A stretch of 64,000 bases of DNA, taken from assembly GCA_021234155.1 (NCBI GenBank), contig JAJEKV010000210.1, positions 655,501 to 719,500 on the forward strand, read 5' to 3'. A program made the translations under genes and the position numbers. Within the stretch, counting starts at the first letter, position 1; each line of letters begins with the position of its first letter. Shown piece after piece: positions 47,956-60,069 of this stretch. Under the pieces are notes generated by a model. The model had not been told where the DNA came from, made no database searches, and was given only the letters and a program-made list of their open reading frames with translations. This DNA is from Isoetes taiwanensis (lineage: Eukaryota > Streptophyta > Lycopodiopsida > Isoetales > Isoetaceae).

Positions 47956-49067
47956 TTAAATTTTGTCTTTCCTAATTCTCCGAGCTAAGTTGAGATCCTT
48001 GGGCATTACAGTCACCCTCTTCGTGTGAATTATGAACAAATTGCCCTCCTCGAGTAGCTGGACCAACTCGGCTTCGACCGCTTCTTGCAAGGATCGAACT
48101 GTTAGGGGTGTCACTTAGTAGTCGGTCCTAAATTCCTGCCTGAATTCTTGGAGGAGCCGCTCGAATGGCGCCTTTCGAATCAGGAGATTAGTGCACTGCT
48201 GAAAGTGCCTAATCTCAGGAAAAACTGGGGTGTGCCTGGAATTGGACCCATGATGAACATCCTTCGGTGCCTCTAGCCGAGATCGGGAGGGGTCGTTGGC
48301 TGATTCTTCGGTCTTCCATCCCTCATGAACTTCTGGAGGTCCTGCTTACAGTATCAGTTATTGTACCGTGTCCACCTCTGGAAGTACATCTTGTAAGCTG
48401 TCTTTTTCTTTTCAAACTCAAGGTCCTGCTTGAGTTTGAAGGCTCTTTCTTCTGCCTTCTGCTTCTTGATTACCTTTGGTGGTTTGGGCCACTTCGGGTA
48501 TGGTGGTTTTTATAAGAGTTTGAACTCTCCCCCACTTCTCCTTCGAGCTCTTCCTCTGCGTCTCCTCCCTCGACCTCTTCTTCGACTTCTTTCGTGTCCT
48601 CTTCCTTCCTGTCAGGTGATTCTCGACGAGGCTCCTCGATTTGAATGGTTCCCCTCGGCTTGTCTTGATCCTCTTGGATCTCTTTTCTTGCTGCCTCGCT
48701 TCTTGCTCCCTCTCCTTCCTCTTCCATATTGCCCTTTCCTCTTCCCATTCTGCCACCTTCTCCTTCCCCTTCTTCTTGCTGATGCCAACCTGCCCTTACT
48801 ACTGCTGCTGGAGCCTCCCTTCACTCCTTGAGAGCATGCTCCGTGCGACAGACTCGTCGGTGTGTTGAGTGCTTTCGGGCGAGCTGCTCGGGGCTCGCTC
48901 ATCTATGGTATGATACGTCTCATCCGTGGAGCCCGATGTGCTGGGCTCGTCCTCCTCACCCCGCCTCGGCCTCAAGTGCCCTGGAATCTTTTTGCCGATG
49001 TCGACACCATGTTGGGCCTCTTCCTAGGGCTCTTACCTTTCCTCGCAATGCACTTGGTGCGTTCCAT
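47956..49067 (-). pseudogene. Histone H3-like pseudogene with long charged linker
   Basis: ATG at 49067 begins MERTKCIARKGKSPRKRPN, which aligns with the H3 tail at RTK, ARK, GK and PRK (H3 K4, K9, K14, K18). After a frame slip at an A5 run (near 48990) come an acidic Ser/Glu stretch (GEEDEPSTSGSTDE), a Lys/Glu-rich probable coiled coil (VAEWEEERAIWKRKEREQE) and KKTAYKMYFQRW. From 48219 the H3 fold follows: EIRHFQQCTNLLIRKAPFER, LQEFRQEFRTDY, stop, [40 protein letters not shown], ending exactly where H3 ends. Loop 1 has canonical H3 length, not the longer CENH3 form. Stops and shifts make it a pseudogene. Identity of the fold is clear; whether linker and fold were one protein is inferred from order, strand and the shared charged composition. 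Confidence 0.8.
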
Positions 49068-49617
49068 GTTTTACAGTTAAGGAAACTGATTAACTTAAGC
49101 TGGAGATCAAGAGAGAGAGGGGTTAGGGCAAAATTAGGGGAGAGAGGCTAAAAGGGTGTTTAAAAAGGGAAGATACTCTCCATGCCATGGAATATTCCTT
49201 TGCTATCATTACTTCTATTAATTAGCCACCCCTATTAATGGTTAATCCTTTTTATTATTACTATATATGTTTGAATTTCCAAGTTTTTTCTAATGGTTTG
49301 GAGTCTTAATTATGAATTTGCACCATTTTTCACCCGGGTCTCGGATTGGGATGATTTTTCGACCCACTTTGTGTGAAATTTGATGCTCATGCATAATTTC
49401 CACTCCAATTTTATTAGAATGTTCATTTGACTCATCCGTTTCTAATTTAACCTGATTCTATAACCCTACTACTTGGGAGAAATTCCCCCCCTCCCCCCCC
49501 CTCCCCCCCCGCTTTTGAGGTTCAATGTTGGAATTCGCATTCCACACTCTACTAGGCCGGTTAATCTACTCAGTCAAGGTTATGGCCAGTGCTAGCTCTT
49601 GGTCAACCAAAAACATT
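49068..49617 (-). other. Leader between primer-binding site and H3-like frame
   Basis: About 550 bp without coding potential on either strand, in the position of an LTR retrotransposon untranslated leader. It includes the C-rich (G-rich in sense) tract listed next. Confidence 0.5.
49485..49510 (-). repeat. G-run tract, quadruplex-capable on the minus strand
   Basis: Three runs of 6-8 or more C on this strand separated by single T (sense: runs of G separated by A). Four or more G-runs can be taken from it, so quadruplex formation is possible in the element RNA or DNA. Confidence 0.7.
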
Positions 49618-51142
49618 GCTCTGATACCATTGTGACGTTCTCCGAAAGTATACGATGCCCCGCCGTATGCTCTACGGGAAATCCCCCATCCAACAACAAC
49701 TGCTACATGGGCCCTTCGTCTGCCCGGTATGGGACGGGTAGGGAAACACGGAGGTGTCTTGTGCGCCCGTCCCCTATGTGCTCCTATAACAGCGGAAGAA
49801 TACCATAATGTCAGCACTATCAATAATACAAGATATACAGCTACCACAAAGGGTAGCACATCCATACAATCATAGATACATCAACGATAACAATATACTG
49901 TGAAACATACGAGCTCTTACTTAGGCTCAGGCTCATATAAGGGGAAGTAGACTGACGGCTAGGCCTGAAGATCGAGAAGATCGAGATATAACAATGGCGG
50001 GGCTAGCTATAGACAATGGCTAGGGTTGACCACTCCATCCGACTTTGCAGATGGGCTAGATCAGGCTTTGAAATGACTATAACCTACCGGAGACATAGTC
50101 TCATGGTATCACCCATTGGGACTACTCTGGGTTGCATCTCCCTGGTCCGATGAGGTAGGAAGGTTGCATCTCCCCTTCCTGGAGAATAGTGGCTCCATGA
50201 GCGACTAGAGGATCGTGGCGATACACGTCCGTACCCGACTGAACTTCCCAAAACGAGAGCCAGGCTAACACGTGCAACTCTTGAGAGTCAGGGCGATACT
50301 ATTGACCCAGGAAGTGTCGGACCCATACCCAGCCCACACGAAGTGATCGACTATAGGCCTAACCCGCTATGGGTCCCCAATAGCCGTGCTCAGCAAGGAC
50401 CTCCCTCCACTTTGCCATTAAGCCCGTTATGTGGTGCTAAGTCACTCCATAGCCCCCGTAGCGGGGCGGGCTCCTATGCACAGACCGCATCTAATAGGAG
50501 CTAAGGGGTCTAAACTAGGAGCATCATCTAAATAATGGCTACTAAGTCTCTACCCTCCTTCCAATATAAGAGTAGCAGACATGATCAACCATCATCATGT
50601 ATCCAAATAACATGATAAATAATGAGAATAACATCTAATCCTAATCACATGCATCTAACTTACAGTTAGGGTTCATTGATTAGGGTTCAAGATCTAGAAT
50701 GAGGGTTCTAGAATGGCTCTATTAGAGATATGAAATGCTAACTCATCTTAAATTCTAACTTCCAGATGACTTACAAAGGACTCTACTCCAAATACCTGCT
50801 CTTGAAGAACTCCCTCCTGGTCCCAGCGTCTCGATGGCCTTCGAGGGGTTCGGAGTAGATCCCACTCCTTCTGATGTGCACATGCTTTGGGGGCTACTGT
50901 GCTATACTATGCCAGAGTAGACGGTTCTCGAAACAGAGTTTCGAGAGACTGTTGGAGCCAAGAAAATGGCCTAGGATTAGGGTTTGACCATTTATAGGTT
51001 AGGGTTGCCATGTCATGCCATGTGGCTCCAATTGGATAGGTCCGTGTGGCGGGTGCCCAATAGGATGGGGCCATGTGGAAAATGGTCCCACCCCTAAGAT
51101 TGGCTAAGCTATGTAAATAACTTAGCCATACTCCCTTCCACA
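49618..51142 (-). mobile_element. LTR with adjacent tRNA-iMet primer-binding site
   Basis: On the minus strand a sequence ending GAACGTCACA is followed, after one base, by TGGTATCAGAGC (49629-49618), 12 bases complementary to the 3' end of plant initiator tRNA-Met. An LTR therefore lies at 49631 upward. TGTGG at 51142 is a possible LTR start (TGTG...CACA ends, about 1.5 kb) but is not proved because no second LTR is in the window. A TATA-like CTATAAATGG lies at about 50994-50985 in sense. The downstream internal region contains the H3-like frame rather than recognisable gag-pol. Confidence 0.68.
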
Positions 51143-51167
51143 TTTATACGGGACGTGGTGACGTGGC

Positions 51168-51407
51168 CTAGAAAATATGGTGACGTGGCCTAGAAAATAT
51201 ACATATTTCTACCATATATTTCAGGGGAGCTTCACAGTTAAACAATTCGGGCTCTAAACTACCACAAGCATACATATGAACAATAGTAGTTCCAATGGTG
51301 ATGTCATGTTCATGACTAGGATGAAGTATTAGAGCATGAAACCTTCTTCCATGCAACCAACAATACTGATAAAGGTGCCATGTCTGCAAATAACCTTCTT
51401 TGATCAT
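51168..51407 (-). pseudogene. Pentatricopeptide-repeat gene fragment
   Basis: The sense strand reads GRRFHALILHPSHEHDITIG then TTIVHMYACGSLE, the junction of two PPR motifs of the PLS type (G..IHA.I...G...D...G..LV.MYA.CGSL). Only about one and a half repeats remain and upstream sequence has stops. PPR proteins act in organelle RNA processing; this is a fragment only. Confidence 0.78.
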
Positions 51408-51409
51408 TT

Positions 51410-52110
51410 TGTGGAATAATTACATAGCATGTTTGCATAGCATGTTCGCTATGTCGTTGCTGAGAAAAGGTTATAGCAGGTTCGCTATGTTCGTATGTCG
51501 TTGCCGGAATCTCTATCACCAAGGTTGGAAGAGTATATGAACTCCACTCATGCTTACAAATTTCAGTGCAGCTACTCTTATTGCCAGACCTAATTTGGAT
51601 ACCATGCTACATCCCACATTTTAAAACAAGCCTAATGTTATAAACCATATTTTAACACACGCTCACCTACATTGGCAACTTCAAAACTTGATGGAATACA
51701 AAGCAATGGCCTCCACCAATTCTTCACATGCTAGGAATCTAATCTTGTGACCAAAACTTGTGTAATGGCTTTGCAAACTTCTATCACTACCACAAACACT
51801 TCAACCAACCACATGCATTTGCTCGACTAGGCGGAGCTCGCATCGCCATTGTAGTTAACTGGTGCTAAATGGCCTGATCATATGACCATAACATTTATTA
51901 ACTTTTAGGCCTGATTCATATGACTATAACATTTGTTAACTTTTAGTCCTTTTTTTTTTGCACCAGTTGAATTTGCATTAACAACATCTTAACCATTTTG
52001 TCTTGTATGAAGGGGTGTGCGAGATAGGGTTTACCATACAAAATAATTAACAGCCAGTAACCAAATAGCTTAATCAAATACTAAATTAACTTTTAGTGCG
52101 AAGGTGGTAG
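51410..52110. other. Unassigned DNA
   Basis: No gene seen. A short direct repeat (ttcatatgactataacatttgttaacttttag, preceded by a variant copy) lies near 51878-51945. Confidence 0.5.
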
Positions 52111-52114
52111 CAGT

Positions 52115-52212
52115 TAACCTAACCTAACCTAACCTAACCTAACCTAACCTAACCTAACCTAACCTAACCTAACCTAACCTAACCTAACCTAACCTAACCT
52201 AACCTAACCTAA
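52115..52212 (+). repeat. (AACCT)n array, about 19-20 units (TTAGG on the minus strand)
   Basis: Perfect pentamers from about 52115 to 52212. On the minus strand the unit is TTAGG, the telomere repeat of most insects, not the plant TTTAGGG. No subtelomeric features are nearby, so an interstitial microsatellite is the simplest reading. Confidence 0.93.
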
Positions 52213-52635
52213 TCGCGAGTGCAAATGTACCCGTACTAGTATTATCTTGCCTGGCAATTTGGTTAACACTCTTCGAATGGTTTTCAATCCGGGGTCGACC
52301 AATAGTGGACTGGCCCTCAGTGATGGCCCATAAGCAAATGACACTTTTCCTTTAATGGTTTTTTCTTAACAACATCGCAATTTGAACTTTTTTTTCTTTA
52401 ATCGTAACCGTTAATTATCGCAACAGCCTGAAAGCCTTGAATTTGAACATTGCAATGCCATTCAAGAGGCCTTTGGCCCTTCAAGGAATGGTCACCTTTT
52501 TTCCGGCCATGCAAATGAATGGCAAGAGGAAAAAAATGCCATTCAACTTGAACGGCTTTCACAAATGTCATCCTTCAATTGAATGGCAAGCTTAAAAAAC
52601 AAAGTATTTTCTAGTATATATTCTTATTATTTTTA
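52213..52635. other. Left flank of the hAT remnant
   Basis: No gene. Contains several GAATGGC/GCCATTC motifs (52455-52590) that recur on the other side of the hAT coding remnant at 53610-53690; these could be subterminal repeats. Confidence 0.45.
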
Positions 52636-53486
52636 TTGTCTTTCTTTCTCACAACTCATTTAATTATTGATATGCATGTATTTCTAGAAGTCAGGGATGA
52701 AATAAAATCCCCAACTAGTCTTTCCCCAATTGGATTTGGAAGACGTGCCAAGTATACCACTGAGTTCAAGAGTGTCAAGACCACTTGCTTTATAAGGATG
52801 ATGGAGGTTTTCGTCATAGGTATATATGAATTCTTTTGATAGCAAATATTTGTTTTGTATTGTCAGTTCGTGGTTATATATTTTATTGCTTACTAGTTAC
52901 ATGCTTTCCTTTGATACACCTTCATTTGGACACACAATATCGTGTGTCAAAGTTGGTCAAGAACTTGTGAGGAAAGTCATATCATATTTGAAGCAAAGAA
53001 TTAATGATCGAGGGGGAGATTTGTTAGCAAGCACAAAGTTATTCTCCACAAATGAATATCCTATGGATTTGAAGGAAATGGAAGATCAAACAAATAAGGG
53101 GAAGGGAAATGTGCATGTCTTGATATTGAAAAGTGCAAAGGGCAAGCATACTCCATTGTAGTAAGATTACAAGTGCAAGAAAGCCATAAGAACATGAAGA
53201 CTTTATCGAATGCTTGTAGAGTGTGTGATTTCTATTTTGATGTATATGATGACGTGATGAAGTTATGGCAAGCAGTTCTAGTTCTTTTAGCATCTTCTGT
53301 AGAATGTGAACATGGATTCCGAAGGCAAAACTTGATAAAGGATGATGATCGAGAATCTTTGAATCTGAAAACTCTTGAAATGTTGATGTTCTTATCGTTA
53401 TCATCGCCTGACGTGACAGATGCAGACTATGATATGATCTGTGCTAATTGGATGGATCATAAGCAACGCCGCATGGTGCTATTATA
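52636..53486 (+). pseudogene. hAT-family transposase C-terminal remnant
   Basis: The last block (about 53230-53486) reads LLASSVECEHGFRRQNLIKD, RESLNLKTLEMLMFLSL and ends WMDHKQRRMVLL, the hAT dimerisation region (S.EC.HGF...N.IK...R..L....L..L). Upstream frames at 52900-53161 (ISCVKVGQELVRKVISYLKQ) fit a degraded preceding segment. The N-terminal zinc finger and catalytic residues are not seen, so this is a relic. Confidence 0.75.
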
Positions 53487-53764
53487 AACTTTGGGCTAAT
53501 TACTTTGAATACTAATATGAAAGCCTTTAAGCTTTATACGTGAAATATATATGATGAAGTGTTTTTGCTTTTGTATCGAAGGCGTGCTTGTTTATTGCAG
53601 CTTTAATGAATGGCTAAGAAAAAATTTATTCTTCAAATGAATGGCGTCTTGACAAAATTGCCATTCAACATGAATGGCAACTCTAAAATTGCCCTTAAAA
53701 AAATGGAGATCCCACCATTCAATTTTAAGGCTTGTATCGAAGGCAACCTATCGACGTGTCAGAA

Positions 53765-54233
53765 AATCTGAGCTGGTTATGGTTAAGCCATTTGATCATG
53801 CTCTACAGTAATAGACGGTCTTCAAAATCCGATGGCCGTTCTGGACCGTCCCCTAGGTTAGCGCAGAAGATGCTCCACAAAGGTATGGATCGACGCCTTA
53901 TGATACTCCAAGGGTTTTCTTAGCTCCTATTTATCAAAGCACTATTTCCGCCTTAATTAAGATCATTTTTAAGATCATAGTTCCCGGCATCACAGGATAA
54001 TTTGAGTTGGATGTGGCTTAAGCCATTCGATCATGATCTAGAATAGACTGTTTCTAAAATTCGCCGTTCTGGACCGTCGCCTAGGTTAGATCAGAATATG
54101 CTCCACAATGGTTAGATCAGAAGATGCCCCACAAAGGTAAATCAGGGTTTTCCTAGCTCCTATTTATCGTAGCTTTAGCCAGCCTTAATTAAGATCATAT
54201 TCAAGATCATAGTTCCCGGCATCACAGGGACGT
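53765..54233 (+). repeat. About 235-bp tandem duplication
   Basis: Units 53765-54000 and 54001-54233 share phrases such as agatcatagttcccggcatc at their ends and gttctggaccgtc in the middle, roughly 80 percent identical. No coding sequence. Confidence 0.8.
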
Positions 54234-54363
54234 GATTTACCTTGCCATGCCATTTGCATTTCGGGTTTTCACTTTGGTATGGACCAACTTGTATATTTGC
54301 CAGAGTTTGCTCTGTGATCTGTACAAATTGATGTTTAGATGTGGTGGCGTCAGTTCTAGCTGC

Positions 54364-54464
54364 AAAGGCATGTGCAATGCCTTCTTTAGTAAAGGCATGT
54401 GCAATGCGTTCTTTACTAAAAACCTCTGGCTGCACATGTGCAATGCATTCTTTAGAAAAACCGC
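54364..54464 (+). repeat. 27-bp repeats
   Basis: Two adjacent units (aaaggcatgtgcaatgc.ttc) at 54364-54390 and 54391-54417, with a diverged third copy ending near 54464. Confidence 0.8.
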
Positions 54465-54469
54465 TGCAT

Positions 54470-57400
54470 GACATGATTAAAAGTTTTATCTGATGAACAG
54501 GGCCTGAGTGATAATTTCTCTGATGCTAGCCTTTCTTTTAATTAATCAACACAAGTATGCCAGTCTGTATGTCTCTTAAGTTGCCGGCTGCCTTCAAAGC
54601 GTCAAATAAGAAGGAACGATTTGAACTCAATGCACCAGCATATGGCCATGACTTTTTTACATTAATTATTAGGGACCAAAACGTTCCCCTTTGCTATGAT
54701 GTTGGGCACTGACACATTGTATAATATAGTGCTCTAGTGAGAATTTGAGGTGACTATTCAGGAGAACAATGGTAGTCAATCCACATTTTGATTTACATAC
54801 CTTGCTGCTGATGTGTTGCAGAACCAAAAATTTTATATGAAAATGCAGCATTCTGATCTCTAACGTGGCTATTCATCGCTCCTTGAGCCTGCCATTTCCT
54901 TCCTAGGTTGACCTTAAATATTTGTTATCAGCTCATAATGTTGCAAACTGATAAAAGCGTATATGTGCACAAGATCAATTCTTGGTTTGTTTTTGAAGTT
55001 ACGTTGCAGCATATTGCTTTGTAAGCCTCCTATCTGTTCTTGGATTATAGGGTCTGTGGTTAATACTCTATAATAGGGTACCTCTGTATAGGCATCCTCT
55101 GAACTAGTGGCTAGATGGAGTATTATAGTTTGGCAGCTCCCCAATTCCAGCCAATTGCATCAGAATATATTTCTCATATTTAGGACTGTGCATATGCTCA
55201 GTATAATAGGATACCTCTGCATAGGGTTCCTCTAAACTATTGACTAAGCTTCCCAAGGAGTACGGATGCAATAGAATTGACAATTCCTCTTGGAACAGTT
55301 AACTATCCATTTGGCGTTACTTAATTTGTTTGTTTGAAATTATTTTCTTAGTTTAGGCTTAGTGTGATTTAGCTAAGTGATGTTGAAAATTACTTGCTCG
55401 TGTCTTGAAGTCGTTTCCAACTTCAAAAAGTGCATGAGTCCTGTAGCAGTCCCTCAGCCTGCCATAACCTGCTGCAGTCTTGTCCGCTAACTGTATTTTG
55501 TTTGGCGGGTAATGCCTAGCTAACTAGCTCTTTCTCATTGTAAATTTCATTTTTAAGATACTTGTTTGAGGATTTCTCATTATGCATATGGGCTTATGGA
55601 CGATATCGTGTTATGCATATGTAGATTTTTGCAGGCAGCTCATCTTAAGAGTCTTTATTTTGGTTAAAATGGAAACCTTGCTGGAGTTCTACCGTAAGTG
55701 CTTTCTTGTTTATTTACAGGTTATAAATTTCCATAGAAAACTCTATTTCAGGCATGACTATATGAAGAATCATAATATTTTAGACAACTTAGGAAACAAA
55801 GCAAACAATTGTTAGGTGCTAAGGACATCCACATCTGCATGAATTTTTGGTGCTTATGACAAGCAGGTTTGCTAGTACACCATATATTGTTTAAGCATGA
55901 ATGCAAGGGAAGGAGGCACAGAGAAGGAGGACCCTAAGTGAAGTTATTTATGCCCTTTAGAACTTGGTAGGAAGTAAAGGATCATAGATGGCACAGGGGA
56001 ATGCTATTCCATCAGGGCTTCAGAGGGGCCTTACATCCTATGCCTGGAGGCAATTGAACTTGACTAACTAATTGGGTGTGTACAAACCTGTCAAGCAGAA
56101 GCTACTTAAATATTTCCAAAAAATTTTAGTTCAATTGCTGGTTCTAACCTCTTGTGTTTTCCTGTCATTACATAGTTTAGCACATTGGTTGTTCTTACTT
56201 GGTAAAACTGGCCATTGAAACCATTACATGATTTAAATTGAGATTCTAGTAAGAAAAGAAACCATATTCACTACCAGCTTCTACAAATTCCTGCTTTTAA
56301 ATAACCGTGATATATGATAAAAACAACAAAATTGAGCGCCCCAACTGCATAGTACAACTGCATACATCCAAAGAACACTTTGATCAACAAGTTGTTCTGT
56401 AACACTGTAATTGTCAGCACCAGCACACATACTCTAGTGGATTGGGCAGACCTACATTGCATGCATAATGAACTTGGCAAGATTTGCTCTTCCAATGAAA
56501 GAGAATTTCTTCTGCAATGGGTGGTCATTTTCAAGACATAATTGATTTTAGCATAAATCCACAGCAGCCAAACAGCTTCCACCCAGTTGCCCCCCTTCTC
56601 CTTCACATGCACATTCAAAACATTCAGGGGCTGACAATTGTGTTGGCGCCCTTAAAGGATTAGGGATTAGCCATGCCAAAGCACAAGAGAATTTTTTGAA
56701 TCAGGCAGTGCCCTCACCAAGAAGTTCAAGAACCTCCAGTCAAACTGCACGTGTTGAATATTGATCTCACAGATAAAAGTCATAAGAATCCCTCCCTCAC
56801 AGGTCATTCTTTCCGTATCCATCATTCCTAAGTCTGTCTAAGCTGACACTTAGACTTATGTTGCCACCCCTTCAGAGCTTGATCTAAGATGTATTCTCTA
56901 CAAATTGTTTAAACTAGAACAGGGTATGATTCCACTGGATGAACAGAACTCAAGATCAATTGAATGAACAAACAAGAATGAAACATAAGTATTGCTCAAG
57001 CACTGAAACCATGATAAGTATTGCCACATGTTTAGGCTTAGATTAAGCCCAACTTCATGCCCAAAAATTATTCTAGGACTTGAGCAATTTTCCAACAAGA
57101 ATCATGCTTGATTTTAGCAACCGTGTCAACATCCCCCTCTAATAAAATTAAGCAGTAGATCAATGATACAGATTTATGTAGATGAGACTGAGAAGTTGGT
57201 TTCTAGTCGGCAGAGAGGATAAGCTGCTACTCAATAGTACAAAAATGATTGGGAGAAAGGGCCTCTCGGCCATACAGTCCAACAATACAATGAGAACATC
57301 AATGCTTTGTGAGGGAGATGTTTAAAGATCATTTTTGTCTCATTCGGAGTTATGACGATGCATATTGGCTTTTTGCAGAACTTGTGCATGGAGCGACCTG

Positions 57401-57535
57401 CTATTGCTGAAAGGTTTCAAAAACTTAAAAAGTAAGAGTAAGAATTCATTGTTGTCGGGGGTTTAGTTGATGAAGGTTATCATTGTTTCGTATCTATGTT
57501 ACAAGATTATCTCCTTAGACCACTATCATTGCAGA
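54470..57535. other. Unassigned AT-rich DNA
   Basis: No gene, RNA gene or element end recognised. A roughly 50-bp phrase (aatagg.tacctctg.atagg) occurs at 55070-55119 and again, diverged, at 55203-55249. The sequence is intron- or spacer-like. Confidence 0.5.
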
Positions 57536-57539
57536 TGCA

Positions 57540-58090
57540 TGCTTTCACTTTTAGGCAGAGCATGGCAAAAAATTGAAATTGAGGATTTTTTTAATCAAAT
57601 ACCAATAGAGCCTGATTTGTTGAGTTGGGCGAATTCTTCTGATGTTCCGAGTGCCATGAGAAAAATGCACCTTAGATCTTATATTTGATGATTCTGGACA
57701 GATAAGAAACAATTCTTATGAATTAGTTGGAGTTCTATGATAAACAAAAGGAAAAGGATTCAGTTGATTAATGATCATCTTCAGGAAGGCAAGATGCTTG
57801 CTCAGGCTTGTTTCAATAGATTAAGATCATGAATAATATTAGGCCGTGCTATTGGTTTAGTGGCTGTGTTTCCAGCTCAAAGAATATCCAGAAGTAAGAT
57901 TTCATACTCTCTGTGTCTCTGACTACAAACTGTGGCAAATAAGAACCTCCTTCCTTTCTAGAATTCTTAGTCAAGTATTCCGTTTGATCTCTCATATTGA
58001 TATTTAAATTCTTGTCAAATCATTTCATGAAATCATTACAAGAATCTTGTTGGAGACTTTAATGCTCGTATAGGTCGATCTAGAACTTGA
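57540..58090 (+). pseudogene. LINE endonuclease fragment, plus strand
   Basis: At 58043-58087 the frame reads NLVGDFNARIGRSRT, the Asp-Asn motif of LINE endonucleases. Upstream pieces in changing frames (LGRAWQKIEIEDFFNQIPIE at 57548, LAQACFNRLRS at about 57800) may belong to the same or an adjacent relic. It is on the opposite strand to the other LINE copies. Confidence 0.5.
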
Positions 58091-58171
58091 AAGTTCTATT
58101 TTAAACAAGCTAAACTCTCTTTTTGAAGGGAGATTTATTGACTTTTAGGATGAGAAAAAATCTGTCTTCTG

Positions 58172-58632
58172 GAGCCTGGGGTTCAATTCACCAATCTCTT
58201 TTTAAATGTGCCTTACTGCAGCTGTTGAATCTTGCTACTTCATAGTAAATTTTATGTTTATGGAATCAGAGCTTTTCTAATATACACTTTTAAATGCCAA
58301 GTATAATCATTTCAGACTTCAGCTTTTCATATTTGCTGAAGGTACTCGATTTTAGATTGTAGAACTCTTGTATTTCACCAGGAACTAGAGAGAGGAACTA
58401 GAGCCTGGGGTTCAATTCTCCAATCTCTTTTTTTTTTTGGTGCCTTACTGCAGCTTATGAATCTAACAGGTCAAGAACAGCGTACATAATGAATCTTCGT
58501 CACATCTTCACAGTAAATTTTATGTTTATGATCAGAGCTTTTGTAATGTGCACTTTCAAATGCTAAGTATAATCATTTCATACCTCAGCTTTTCATATTT
58601 GCTTAGAACTCTTGTATTTCACTAGGGAACTA
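58172..58632 (+). repeat. About 230-bp tandem duplication
   Basis: Units start at 58172 and 58401 with gagcctggggttcaattc and share catttca.ac.tcagcttttc further on; gaps and a T-run distinguish the copies. Confidence 0.8.
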
Positions 58633-58639
58633 GAGGTAT

Positions 58640-59480
58640 TCTACCTTTGGAGTAATTATGTGGTGTAAGAGAATCATCTTCTCCACATGATGGTCTGATG
58701 GATTTCCTTCACTTTGGTTACAAAATGGAATCCAAGGACATCCCATATTTTGATATGCCACCATATCAGAACATATTTCACTTGTTGGTGATTCATCCAT
58801 AATTCTCCACCATTATGATCTCTTACATCTCACTTCAAGTTATCTTAAGATACCATATTGAACTACAAAAGAAAATGAATAAAAGGTACTGCATCAACCC
58901 ACCAGTAGAACTTGAAAGCTCTAGTATTGCAACATTCTCCACAATCACACTAGCAAAATGCTGAATACAATTGCTACAAACAACGCTCTGTCATGATATG
59001 ATTACTACCATCTTGGATCATAATATAAGCATGTACCTATTAACATTAAGCTCATGTGTATCCTGATGTAGCTCCTAAGGTTATAAGTTTGAAATACGAG
59101 GCTTGTTTCAATGCAAAAATCATTGTTTGTTGCTCAAAGTTAATCTAAAGTTAAAGTTCGCATGTCAATTGATACCATTTGTAGGTTGTAGTGGGCAGAA
59201 GCTGTCACTTTCTATTATCTTGCAATATTGGCATTGGTTGGTCTTGTTCAACAAGATATGCTCGCATATTCTTCTCTTGAGCAAATGCAACATGTAAAAA
59301 AAAAAAAAAAGGAAAACGAAAAAAGTAGAATTCTCCTAGTCCGCACATACATCACTTTTGGTCAATCCCTAAGTTGTAGTATCAATCCACTATAAGTCAT
59401 GCAATGGCAAAATGGTACTTGCATGAATCATGTTCCATCATTCACAAATTGCTACAAAATTTAACATCCTACATGTTTCA
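58640..59480. other. Unassigned DNA
   Basis: No gene recognised. A 14-nt poly(A) at about 59297-59311 follows a 64-codon frame (59103-59297) without family similarity. Confidence 0.45.
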
Positions 59481-59481
59481 A

Positions 59482-59605
59482 CCAACATTGTCTTTAACCA
59501 ATGCATAGCAAAAATATTAGACATTTGAGTCGTTAGTCTATGAACAACACTATCTTTAACCACTGCATAGCAAAAATATTAGACATTTAAGTCTTTAGTC
59601 TATGT
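59482..59605 (+). repeat. 62-bp tandem duplication
   Basis: Two units share tgcatagcaaaaatattagac and flanking bases (59482-59543, 59544-59605). Confidence 0.85.
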
Positions 59606-59609
59606 GGCT

Positions 59610-60065
59610 CTGTGGCTTGTCTCATACATGGTGATTGTGTTGTTTTTTATTACAGGCTAGACTAGCCAGTCGTATATTAAATCAGAGGACTCCTCAACTT
59701 GTTCTTTACTCATTTACTGGTTCTTGCCACCACCAACCATCTTAGAGCCATCAGTAGTACAACATTCTTGCCCTCCAAGATTCTTTTTATAATCCTCACA
59801 CTCTTTTACTATTTGTAAATCAATGGAGTTAACACACCAAGCCTGTTCCAAATCTTTTTTTTCATTTTTGATTGCCTCCCAATCATCTCCTGAACTGTAA
59901 AACAATCCATCTGGATCATATAGTCAATCCACTTTGACTTTTAGCTATAAGACAAGAACTTTTTTTGTTTAAATCTAATTAAGTCGTACAGTACACAAAT
60001 CACTGACGGTGTCCTTAAATTCTTTCTACATGCATGTATGATGTGGAGAAATCTTGGAATTTACT
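59610..60065. other. Unassigned DNA
   Basis: A 63-codon minus-strand frame at 59714-59905 has Cys and Lys residues but matches no family I know. Nothing else seen. Confidence 0.4.
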
Positions 60066-60069
60066 CTGT

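Noticed and set aside
47956-48219. CENH3 identity for the H3-like fold
   Set aside because: Loop 1 has canonical H3 length and the C-terminus aligns with ordinary H3; CENH3 usually has a longer loop 1.
49485-49510. Polypurine tract of the H3-bearing LTR element
   Set aside because: It lies near the primer-binding site end and is not followed by an LTR start in sense orientation.
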